From Siderastrea siderea (lineage: Eukaryota > Cnidaria > Anthozoa > Scleractinia > Rhizangiidae), in the NCBI GenBank assembly GCA_964030785.1, contig OZ034978.1, forward strand, positions 6,348,001 to 6,412,000: a stretch of DNA of 64,000 nt, given 5' to 3'. The translations under genes and the position numbers were made by a program. Below the pieces are notes generated by a model. It was given only the letters and a program-made list of their open reading frames with translations, searched no databases and was not told the origin of the DNA. Below are positions 1 through 9,584 of this stretch, piece by piece. Within the stretch, counting starts at the first letter, position 1. Every line of letters begins with the position of its first letter.

Positions 1-1428
1 CCGAGACTCTAGTGTTGAAAACATTTATTTTCTTGAGTTATGCGATTGGTGCTAACTGTTGAGTAAATCCTGAAGCGTTCAACTTGAACCACCAAGATAA
101 AAACTCTCGAGTTGTACTTTCATATGGTATGGAGCCCTCCTTTTTGTTTAGTTATGTTCAGTTTGGGAGTGGGGCTGAATTTTGTGTCTGCAGGGAAATT
201 TATAAAGTAAGTGGTCCACACTTTCGAGTCTGTGAATAAAATCGTAGTCTGTGGCAGTTCTAGACTATATGGAATTTCTTGTTCACGGTAAAATTAGGAA
301 AATTGTCAAATTTTCTGCGTTGCCACCCACTGTTAGTTGAAGGGTTAAAGGGGATTAAATGGGTTAAGCGGGGCAAATGGGTAACAGGATTTAATGGGTT
401 AAATGGGGTTAAATAAGTCAAGTGGAGTTAAATAAGTAAAAGATTGAATGGGTTAAGTGCGGTAAAGGGCTAAATGAAAAATACTTTCTAAGTTAACTAT
501 AGCCTTGCGACAGTTTAGAAAGTAACAAGAAAAAGGCGAGGCCAAGAAATGTTTCCAGGTGTTTTGGATATGACCTCTTCATCAGTGGATTTAATCCATT
601 GCACAAAAACGTTAAAGTCTGGCAGATCTTGTGTGAGCTTAGTCTCGAACACCCTCAGTAAGCAAACAAGAGAGAGGAAATGGGAGAGAATAGGTCTCTC
701 CCAATAGCATTGCAGTTATAAGTATTAACTCTTTGAAGCCTAAATTAATTTTGCTAAATTTGGGCAATGTTAAGTCAGAAATAGTGAAAAATCAGTAGGA
801 AATGTTTTATTGCAGCTATCTATTAAGTGAAACTTGCACACCTCATCGTCAAGACATGGGGCTACATTTTCACAGGTTATTTGAAACAAATGACACTAAT
901 TGACACCTGTAATAACAAGTTAAACATTAACAACAAAAACAAGTAACAAACAAACTTAAACAATTTCAGTTCTGTAGCTAGCTTTCCCTTAAAAAGGGAA
1001 AATCTGAAGTCGCATCTGCTGTACGATATATCGTACACTGGCCGTTAAAGCGTTAAAACATAGAGATCGGTCCCCTTGATGTTTTAATACGACGTTATTT
1101 TAGTGATTTTATTATTAGTGAAAGATGGCAGGCGTCTCAACTTCAACGTTTTTGTGCAACGGATTTAATTCACTGATGAAGGGGTCAAACCCGACAGGTC
1201 TGGAAACATTTGTTACCAAAGAGCACTTTTACCTACGCAGATTATCATTCAATAATGGTTATTGCCCACTTAGTATCAGGAAGCACAAAGCTCTCGAGAG
1301 ATCCACACACTTAAGTGATTTGATTGGCATATGTCAAACGGCGGTTAATAAAGCACATCCCTATTTAAACACCATCATATTATCCTTATTATTCGTTTCG
1401 CTGCGTTCAGCTTCGGATTCAGAACACA
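1..1428. other. Non-coding flank upstream of the GPCR, with a degenerate minisatellite
   Basis: No reading frame here has recognisable protein character. Positions about 340-474 hold a degenerate short tandem array built on GGGTTAAATG-like words with many variants. The frame at 1125-1463 overlaps the GPCR start in another frame and shows no family features. No clear TATA box was identified close to the GPCR start; the DNA before it is AT-rich. Confidence 0.5.
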
Positions 1429-2346
1429 ATGTCAAACTTCACCAGCAAAGGAAAATCGTTTGAAGAATTTATTTGCACTTCTTCTGTGGGGCACAAGCCA
1501 GTAGTGAAATTCCTTGCGGCTTTAAACATCGTTTTATCGATCATCGCTTCCATAGGAAATATTCTGATCTTAATTGCGCTTCGAAAGGTATCTCCCATAC
1601 ATCCGCCATCGAAAATTTTGTTTCGCTGTCTCGCAGTTACTGACCTTTGTGTTGGCGCTGTCGAACAACCGATCATCTCAATCCTTTTCATTGCTGTTGT
1701 AAACGACGCAAAGGAATTGTGTGGCCCCATCTTGGGTATAAGTTTTCTTCTCGGTGTTGTACTGTTTGGCGTCTCTCTACTAACTTTGACTGCTGTAAGC
1801 GTGGATAGACTTTTGGCCCTGTTGCTAGCGTTGCAATATCGAAACATTGTAACATCGAGGCGAATTCTTGCGGCTGTAATCTGCTTTTGGATCCTGAACA
1901 TTGCTATCGGCATGTTGAGCAGTTTTTGGAATTACCTTATCTTCCTTTGGTGTGGCTGTGTGTTGATATTGTTTTGTATAATTACTTCAGTTTTTTCCTA
2001 CGCCAAGATCTTCGCCTCTCTTCATCGAAGACAAGCATTGGTTCACGAACTTTTCGCTCGAGGGCAGCAGTCTCAAAGAGGAACGCCTTTGAACATTGCA
2101 CGATTCAGAAAGTCAGTTTACGGGGCGTTGTGGATAAAAATAACACTGCTTTCTTGTTATCTTCCGTATTTCATGGTGACGATGTGGGCGAGTATCACGG
2201 GTTTAACACCATCTCTCGTCCTAGGTTGGAGGTTTACGACATCTGTTGTTTTCTTGAATTCGTCTTTAAACCCGTTCCTTTACTGCTGGAAGATCAGAGA
2301 AGTGAGAAACGCAGTGAAAGACATAATCAGACAATGTATTTGCTGA
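1429..2346 (+). CDS. Single-exon class A (rhodopsin-family) G-protein-coupled receptor
   Basis: The product is 305 residues, near the minimum for a class A receptor, with seven hydrophobic segments at about 27-52, 62-90, 100-130, 145-166, 168-192, 229-252 and 262-287. Seen motifs are an N-glycosylation site NFT (3-5), IGN with N44 (TM1), LAVTD with D72 (TM2), C98 at the top of TM3, DRL at 126-128 in place of DRY, C243-Y-L-P246 in TM6 without the usual Trp, and NPFLY at 281-285 in TM7. The second extracellular loop (about 161-170) is very short and has no Cys to pair with C98. From family knowledge, a short loop of this kind occurs in melanocortin-like receptors of the MECA group; that placement is inference and no ligand can be named. 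The ATG at 1429 gives a short N-tail directly before TM1. There is no intron. A decayed partial copy lies at 61155-61495. Confidence 0.9.
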   Translation: MSNFTSKGKSFEEFICTSSVGHKPVVKFLAALNIVLSIIASIGNILILIALRKVSPIHPPSKILFRCLAVTDLCVGAVEQPIISILFIAVVNDAKELCGPILGISFLLGVVLFGVSLLTLTAVSVDRLLALLLALQYRNIVTSRRILAAVICFWILNIAIGMLSSFWNYLIFLWCGCVLILFCIITSVFSYAKIFASLHRRQALVHELFARGQQSQRGTPLNIARFRKSVYGALWIKITLLSCYLPYFMVTMWASITGLTPSLVLGWRFTTSVVFLNSSLNPFLYCWKIREVRNAVKDIIRQCIC

Positions 2347-2720
2347 TCCGGATGGCTCGCCCAGGTGAATTTGTCATTGAAGTGGCATATGCCACGCGAA
2401 GATCTTATGAATTTGTCAGCTAGCATCTTATTCCACTTGAAGAACACATTTCTATCGATTTACCATGACAATAATAAACTAGCTGACAATGAAAGGTGTT
2501 TTACAGCGTGATTAAGAGATCCGCCCGCGATATAACACTCGGGAGCCAAATACGTCGTCGCGACCTTAAAAAGCGATTCGTTGAAAAGAGTAAACTATAG
2601 AAAGTGTTTAACGGAAAACCTACAGGCAAAACCAATTTTTTTTCTCTTTTCTCTGAAGAGTATGGGTGGTACCTACAAAGTAAAAGAAGCAACGCATTTT
2701 ACATAATCCTTTAGTTTTAA

Positions 2721-3031
2721 GGCGCTGTCTCACTAGACAATTTTTCTTGCAACTTGCCCCGCAATTTTGTTGCGCCGTTGCGAAGCAAGTTGCACGCAAC
2801 GTTGCCTAGTGTAACACTTCTACGCAACGCTGGAAAAATTCGTTGCAGCGTTGCGAGGAACGTTGCAAATAGTAGAACCGAGTTCTACTTCTCGAAACGA
2901 TTGCGGAAACAAAAAAGTTGCGAGACATGTTCATTTCATGGTATGTTACACTGTTCAATTTTTCATGCAACTTGTATTGCAACAAAATTGCCAGACAAGT
3001 TACAAAAAAGATTGCCTAGTGTAACAGCGCC
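2721..3031. mobile_element. MITE with imperfect terminal inverted repeats
   Basis: The left end begins GGCGCTGTCTCACTAGACAA and the right end reads TTGCCTAGTGTAACAGCGCC, an inverted match with two differences. Subterminal GCAACTTG and CAACGTTGC words are repeated internally in both orientations. At 311 bp with no coding capacity it fits a non-autonomous DNA transposon. A clean target duplication was not found. The internal open frame is an accident of the repeat. Confidence 0.7.
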
Positions 3032-3557
3032 TTTAGTCTTTTAGAGTTAACTGCTTTTCAAAATTTTCAACAACTATTATAGACATATCCGCGAAAACAA
3101 TTTACAAAATAGCGTTAACCTTTAGGCTTCGATATCTTAAATCAAAAAATGCAAATCATCTTGCACTCGATGGTAGACATCGGAAGATTTACCTCAAAAA
3201 TGAAATGTTCTCAATAAATGTCAGCATGCTATATATATTGTTTTCATGTTCTTGGCTTGTGGCAAAGCGTTCTTTAATTTGTTCTCAAAACAATCTTAAA
3301 AACATCTGCACGAAGATCTCAAAAGATCTTAAAAAGAGGTGGAAAGATGTTTTTAAATTAACGAAACACTAAAAGGCATTAGATTATCGGCAGATAAAAG
3401 ATCACTATCTAGAAACTTGTTAATAAGCGCAATTTTACAAGCCAATTTGCATTTGAAAGTAACATACACGTACTCTTCCACTGACTGAGAGATATAGATA
3501 TTGATACTGTATCAGTGACATCACGCTCACTGGGTTCGCCGCTCGCCCTCCTCCACT

Positions 3558-3590
3558 CCACCCCACCCCCCCCCCCCCCCAAAAAAAAAA
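3558..3590 (+). repeat. Homopolymer C then A tract
   Basis: A run of C, interrupted early by A, passes directly into a run of A. The unit 3 equivalent near 61830 lacks the long tract. Confidence 0.8.
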
Positions 3591-4389
3591 TCAGATGTTA
3601 ATCTGAACGATCCAAATCTGATTTCAAAGTGAAATCTGGATCGCACAAAATTTTAATTTAACTGTTTTCAAGGATTTTTGTTTATCATTGTCATGGAAAT
3701 GTCGATTTTCACAAAATGTAAACCACGCTAAAGTTCAATCCAAAACCAACAAGTAGGGCAAATTTCACGTTGATATGACAAGGAGAAGCCTGTCTAAGAG
3801 CCGATTCAAAAAGTGAGGTATGGTCCCAAAAAAAATTAGATCGAAACACCTTAAGGCAATGCATGTCAAAGCCCGCGATAGAATGCTTCAGCTTAATGTA
3901 TGAAATAATATAATTGATAGGCACCAATGAAGTATAGAAACATCCCTAGGGAGCTGAGCCCACGCCCTCGGGGTCTTTTACGCTAAAAGAAGCATTTTCT
4001 CTCATCTGTTCTACCTGACTTCTCTGCTCGTGGGATATGTGGCCACTCCTTCCGGTGGCTGGTATATCCGGGAGGATCTTTATGCCCGAGGGTGAAAGAT
4101 TGTCCAAAAAAAGAATAGTTCGAGGGCAACTGGGAAATTTTGGGGACAATCTTTTACCCAATGCAAGAGCATTATCCTTTGACATACAATCAAGCCAAGA
4201 AGGGTTTATTTATTTTATACCCTCATGATTAATTTTCAAAACACATTTTTCTCGTGCTAAAGAAGAAGAAGAAAAAAAAACATTGTTGATCATGGGGCGA
4301 TTGCGGGTGATCTCGCCGCCATTGGCTTCTGCAATTTAGCGATTTTCTTTTTCTTCCATAAAATGCAACAAGTTTGAAGCAGGATTTGA

Positions 4390-4421
4390 ATTGTTTGTTT
4401 GTTTGTTTGTTTGTTTGTTTA
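4390..4421 (+). repeat. GTTT microsatellite
   Basis: Seven or more tandem TTTG units inside block A copy 1. Copies 2 and 3 have only one or two units here. Confidence 0.9.
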
Positions 4422-4969
4422 GTTGTGGTTGAAATAAAATCGGATGGGGGATATCAAATCGGACGACACCATTCGTCCGAATTTGTACCACGTGGTGAGT
4501 TTTTACAGGGACGGATCCAGGGGCTGGCCACCCCTTTCTCCTCTGCAGAGGTTCGATGAGGCGTTCTTGGATTTCCGCTGTGCAAAGTGAGTGCAGGCGC
4601 GTACCACTTACTTTTACGCCCGCACTCACTTTTTTCAGCGGATTCTATCCTTACGAGAAACCCTTTGAGCCTCTGCGGAGGAGAGAGTAGCCACCCGCCT
4701 CTTTGGGTCTTTTAACTTTGAAATTATAAAAAGGAACAAAACTATCACTGAGGCGATTTTGTCTCCGTTTGTCCCGATATCGTTCTGTCAGGTCAACCAT
4801 CCCACCCCCACCCCCCTCAAAAATCCTGGATCCGCCGCCGTTTTACTGGTGAGGGCGCTCAAAAATTAATCGGCGCGTTTTGAAAGTTAAAAGTTGATAG
4901 CCTGTAAGTAAGGAACCAAAGACTGTCTATATAATAAAGGGCAAAGAAAATGACTTTTAAAATGAAAAA

Positions 4970-4993
4970 CACACACACACACACACACACACG
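4970..4993 (+). repeat. AC dinucleotide microsatellite
   Basis: About twelve AC units, absent from the other two block A copies. Confidence 0.9.
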
Positions 4994-5158
4994 CAATGTA
5001 AACAAGTATGATTTAAGTTGACATATTTATTCTGAGCAAAACGCATGCTCGGTTTTAGATTTTTTGGGTTTGGTTAACCCTGTACAGTAAAAATATATAT
5101 TAAATATCTTTATTTAATAAATAAGCAATTACTAAATACTTCGACAGTTAAATAAAGA

Positions 5159-5298
5159 TATTCATTCATTCATTCATTCATTCATTCATTCATTCATTCA
5201 GTCAGTCACTCACTCATTCATTCATTCATTCATTCATTCATTCATTCATTCCTTCGTTCGTTTTTTCGTTCGTTCTTTCGTTCATTCATTCATTCTTT
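5159..5298 (+). repeat. ATTC tetranucleotide microsatellite
   Basis: A long run of ATTC with interspersed GTTC and CTTT variants. The same array is at the same place in block A copy 3 (63645-63730); copy 2 ends just before it. Confidence 0.9.
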
Positions 5299-5354
5299 GA
5301 AGGACAATCTCAGGTTTCTTTTAATGCAACTCTGAAATGCTATTAAAAGGCAAT

Positions 5355-6030
5355 CGTTTGTCTGTAACAAAAACTCGCTTGGTGCATGCACTGCACAAGT
5401 CAAAAACTAACAATATTAATGAAGTTCATTCCCTTAGATAATTCATTTGTTATTTTTATCTTGAAAAAGTTTTTGTATCCCAGTGAAAGTACGGTACTGA
5501 TTCATTGTGTCCGGCTACACCCTTTATCCAAAAAAGGAGAAAAATCACATTCTCTCTAAAATTCCAAAGTAACCCAATTTAGACAATTTTGCATCTGAGC
5601 CCATGTTACCAAGCATGATCAGAAAACAAAGGGCCGATAATTTGCAAGGAAACACTTCCACGAAATAGGTAACAAAAACCTACTTTTGAGGTCACGAGGC
5701 CAAAATCCTTGATGGCAAAGTAACCCAATTAACAAAAGCAATCCTTGATATTGAAAACATCAATCGTTTACAAAAGCAAACCAATTGATCATTAAAAAGT
5801 ATTTAGTTAACTCCGCTTGTTAACATATTTTTTAAAATTTTCATTGCCTTAGAATTTAATAAGGCTAGAAATCAATTTCTCCTTTAAAACCTATGTAAAT
5901 ATCAAATAGACAGAAATAATACTACCACCTAAAATTCTGATCTGTCAGATATCGGCGATTAAAATTCGCCGCTATTCTGCAAAAATCGCCGGCAATCGAT
6001 TTCTGTATACGTTCCCGTGAAAATCGTCAG
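5355..6030. other. Non-coding stretch
   Basis: AT-rich sequence between block A and the foldback element. I see no gene, array or palindrome of note, except short inverted words around GGCGATT at 5953-6000 next to the foldback end. Confidence 0.5.
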
Positions 6031-6034
6031 CAAT

Positions 6035-8385
6035 CGCTGGCGACAAGAGAGGATAAAGGGGTAAGAGAGTTAATCCCCCATATAGGCCATATACTCATCC
6101 TAAGCCCTCTTAAGTTATTTCTAGTAACAAAGTTCAAAGTTCTAAACGTTATATCTTTTGAGCGGATAAACGTATTTCACATATCTTTTTTAGTTTAATA
6201 CTAAAAGCAAAATTTGGCGCCAACTTTGTGAAGGCGGAAAACGTCAAACTTGGAAAAAATAAAGTTATGAAATTTTTCAGAACGACGCATTCTATGTTGC
6301 TGCTAAAATTCAGGGTAATTGCTTTAAAACTCAATAAGTCATTTGAAATTTGAATTTTCCGCCATTTTGTTACTAAAAATAACTTAAGGTGGCTCGATCG
6401 AGTTTTTGAGTGACGATACCTCTGAACTTTAAGCAACTAGTGTACCACAGTGAACAACCCAATAGAAAATCGATCGTTACTGCTGACCTAGAAAAAGATG
6501 AAAGTTTTGCATGAGGTACGTTTCATCGAAATCGGAGTTACCGTAGCAACGTAATGACGTCATCCCCCATTTTACATGAGAGCTAATTACTTGTCACCAA
6601 GAGATAATTCTGGGAAGCGCTCGACTGGATCTTCGACCTAACAGATTTGTCTTCACGTCTACAAAATTTGAAGAATTTCTATGAGAGAGTTTTCGAGAAA
6701 TGTTCGGGTGAAGTTTTAAGGTGTTAAAAAACAGCAAAAACGAAATAATTTTGAACTGCTATTGGAAAGTACGTCCAAAGCGACTTGATGAAACAACATT
6801 TTGGTTTTAAATGAATGTTATGTCATCTAATTACTTTGTGTGAAAATTTCGGGGAAATCGTTCCATTTGATTTTTAGAAACGTTGGCTTGAATATGAACT
6901 GGTTAAGTGTGTTACGCGGCTTTTTTTATCAAAAATCGACCCTACACTTGTTAAAATGATTATGAATTAAAAAGCGGTAGATGAATTTTTTTAAAACTTT
7001 GCTTTCAAGGAGAATAATCAATAATCAATACAATCCCCGAGTCTCAAACTCATTGAAACGTTGTAAGGCTATCAATTTAAAGCCTAAACTCAGGAAATTA
7101 TTGGACTGAATTTTACGCCAGTGGCTTGTTGCTCTTATTATGCATCTCCATTGTTTCGAATAGGCGTGCAATTGTAAACTTCAGTACATCATGAATTCAT
7201 ATAACGCTTGATTGCTTTCCGAAGATGTTCCGAAAAACGTGCTAATGTACCAGGTCACCATTACAATAACAATGGACAGGCTGACAGCAGTGAGTGCAAA
7301 CCTCAAGGTTAGCAGTTAGCGCAAACTTCGGTTAGCAGAGAGCGCAAACGGAAAGCTGCTGTGCTCAGTCAGTGTTCCAGATTTTTATGGTAAGGAGTCA
7401 ACGAAAAATTTAAACAGGTCAGTAGACGTGGGTCTCCCCCAATCTTATCCCAGTCTCAGCACGTTTTCGGAACATCTTCGGAAAGTAATCAAGCGTTATA
7501 TGAATTCATGATGTAGTGAAATTTACAATTGCACGCCGATTTAAAACAATGGAGATGCATAATGAGAGCAACAAGCCACTGGCGTGAAAATCAGTCCAAT
7601 ATTTTCCTGAGTTTTGGCTCAAAATTGACAGCTTTATAACGTTTCAATGAATTTGAAACGCTGGGATTGTATTGAATATTGATTATTCTCCTTGAGGACA
7701 AAGATATAAAAAAATTCACCTAGCGCTTTTTAATTCATAACCATTTTAATAAGTGTAGTGTCAATTTTTGATAAAAAAGCCCAGTAACACACTAAACAAG
7801 TTCATATTCAAGCCAACGTTTCTAAAAATCAAACGGGACGATTTCCCCGAAATTCTCACACAAAGTAATTAGATGATATGACATTCATTTAAAACCAAAA
7901 TGTTATTTCATCAAGCCTTTGTGGGCATACTTTTCAATAACAGATCAAAATTATTTTGTTTTTGTTGTTTTTTAACACCCTAAAACTTCACTCGATAATT
8001 TCTCGAAAACGCTCTCATAGAAACTCTTCAAATTTTGCAGACGTGAATACAAATATGTCAGGTCGAAGATCCAGTCGAGCGCTTTCCAGAATTATCTCTT
8101 GGTGACAAGTAATCGGCTCTCATGTAAAATGGGGGATGACGTCATTACTTTGCTATGGTAACTCCGATTTCGATGAAACTTACCTCATTTAAAACTTTCA
8201 TCTTTCTCTAGGTCAGCAGTAACCATCGATTTTCTATTGGGTTGTTCACTGTGGTACGCTAGTTGCTCAAAGTTGAGAGGTATCGTCGCTCAAAAACCCG
8301 ATCGAGCCACCTTAAGAGGGATTAGGATGGGGATAGGGCCTATGTGGCGGAGTGGATCTCTTACCCTTTATCCTCTCTTGCTGGC
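6035..8385. mobile_element. Long foldback (inverted-repeat) element FB1
   Basis: Two arms of about 930 bp, 6035-7243 (with a nested MITE) and 7457-8385, are near-complete reverse complements around a loop of about 213 bp. Matching landmarks are AAGGTGGCTCGATCGAG (6386) against CGATCGAGCCACCTT (8299), and GCTTTCCGAAGATGTTCC (7215) against GGAACATCTTCGGAAAG (7469). No transposase is encoded. Small frames at 6149-6436 and 8237-8440 lie inside the arms and are not genes. The transcript would form a very long hairpin. Confidence 0.88.
6114..6383. mobile_element. Nested 270-bp MITE with TTAA target duplication
   Basis: It is flanked by TTAA at 6110-6113 and 6384-6387. Its ends are GTTATTTCTAGTAACAAA and the reverse complement of GTTATTTTTAGTAACAAA, an 18-bp inverted repeat with one difference. 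The opposite arm of FB1 has the uninterrupted sequence with a single TTAA at 8312-8315, so this is a real insertion into TTAA. TTAA duplication is the hallmark of piggyBac-type transposition; that assignment is inference. Confidence 0.85.
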
Positions 8386-8389
8386 GATC

Positions 8390-9160
8390 AAATTCGCCGC
8401 GACGAGCGTACAAAATCGCCTAGAAATGCTTCTAATCTAGAATATGTAGGTTGTGTTTATTTTAATATTTACCAGAGCGTAATTTAACGTCCAGAAACAT
8501 GCGATTTGGAGCTAAACCAAAAACATTCGCCCAACACAACAGTGAGATTTGCACGTGAGGACCCAGCAGATATATTTCAGGTCGACTCGCCTTATTCCCT
8601 ACGTTTTCTAGTCATATCTGACTCGTTCTGCCCACTGAAGAAAATCCCACATAAAAGAGAGCGATGATCGTCGCACGCTTCAGAGGTTGCAATTCGTGAT
8701 TTGGTAGCACTCAAAGCGTTTTTAGAGCAATAGAGATCTCCATAAAGTATCAAAATAAGGCTGAATAGAGTGCTACAGGAACTTTTCGCCAGAAAGCAAT
8801 GGCAGTCAAATCACGCCCGCAAAAATAAACTTGTAGCTCCTTTTGCTCGGCGAGTAACCGACCTGCCACTTGTATATGGGAGTCCCCCCGGTTTTCGTAC
8901 ACAGTCGTTAAACGGTATGCTAATGTCCCTCTCATACTACCCCGCGTGCCTTGCTTCGCAAGTATTCAATCTTTCTTTGCCACAAAGTCAAGTAAATACG
9001 GCACGAGAAAGCAGTCTCACTACTGAGGTAAATAAATATAAATAAAATTTGTCGCGCAATCTTTTTACCAATATTTTGTCACGTTCATGCACAAGCAACC
9101 ACAATAGATCTGTCTCAAAACATCAGTAATGTCATACACTCTACCTCCACCTATAATCTT
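8390..9160. other. Non-coding flank 3' of the phospholipase gene
   Basis: No supported gene. The frames at 8750-9045 overlap on both strands and lack family features. The 3' UTR of the minus-strand gene should lie here, but I found no good AATAAA signal in the right orientation close to the stop. Confidence 0.4.
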
Positions 9161-9584
9161 TCATACATTAATACAGGTCTCTCTTTGTTGCCTTTCTCCA
9201 ACAATGTCCTTGAGAAATGCATCAGCGTTTGCCTCTATGCATGCCCGGTATCCTTCACGCTGATAGGCCGAGAACATCCGGGGCGTGAAGAACTGGTTAG
9301 CGGTGCAATGTTGTGGGAAGACATTGCAAAACAGCTTGGACAGCCCGTGACATGCTTTTTGGTGACAACACTCACAGCAACAGAAGGTCAATTCGCCGAC
9401 CTCGTCCTCTTTCAGAACCATCCCATGATGCAATTCGTCAGGTTCGTCAAACGTATGCAAATCAACAGCAACAGCTCCCTCCGTCTCCTCACTGACACCA
9501 TGTTGTGGATCCCTTGGAGCAATTAGTAGAATTTCTCCCTCGCCTTCCTCGCCAAATTCATCTCTTTGGTAGCGAACTTTAAAC
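9161..9584 (-). CDS. Phospholipase exon 5: C-terminal region
   Basis: The acceptor is AAACAG before 9584; the stop is TGA at 9161-9163. It encodes about 140 residues: FKVRYQ, an acidic loop, GEILLIAPR, a Cys/His cluster FCCCECCHQKACHG, then ANQFFTPRMFSAYQREGY and a helical tail. The conserved coding part is matched in unit 2 up to the truncation. The frame needs two bases from the previous exon, whereas exon 4 ends in phase 0. An unseen small exon, a weaker exon 4 donor, or an acceptor further upstream must explain this. Confidence 0.75.

Larger units (their letters stand above)
3700..5350. repeat. Block A, copy 1 (repeated three times in the window)
   Basis: This segment recurs at 37450-39055 and at about 62270-63782. 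Shared landmarks are the CTAAAAGAAGCATTTTCTCT-like segment (near 3984, 37502 and 62843), the ATGCCCGAG segment (4081, 37601, 62946), TTGTACCACGTG (near 4484, 37978, 63310), and the AAATAAGCAATTACT segment (5119, 39030, 63603). In copies 1 and 3 an ATTC microsatellite and a conserved tail (GGACAATCTCAG) follow. Short frames in it are not conserved between copies, so I call it non-coding. It may be an old interspersed element or simply part of the tandem unit. Confidence 0.75.

Noticed and set aside
1125..1463. Plus-strand frame overlapping the GPCR start
   Set aside because: Different frame from the receptor, no family features, ends 35 bases inside it.
5159..5298. CRISPR-like or SINE-tail array
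   Set aside because: Pure tetranucleotide microsatellite without spacers; sequence on both sides is shared with copy 3, so it is internal and not a retroposon tail.
9185..9526. Plus-strand frames opposite phospholipase exon 5
   Set aside because: Shadows of the conserved minus-strand exon; not kept in unit 2.
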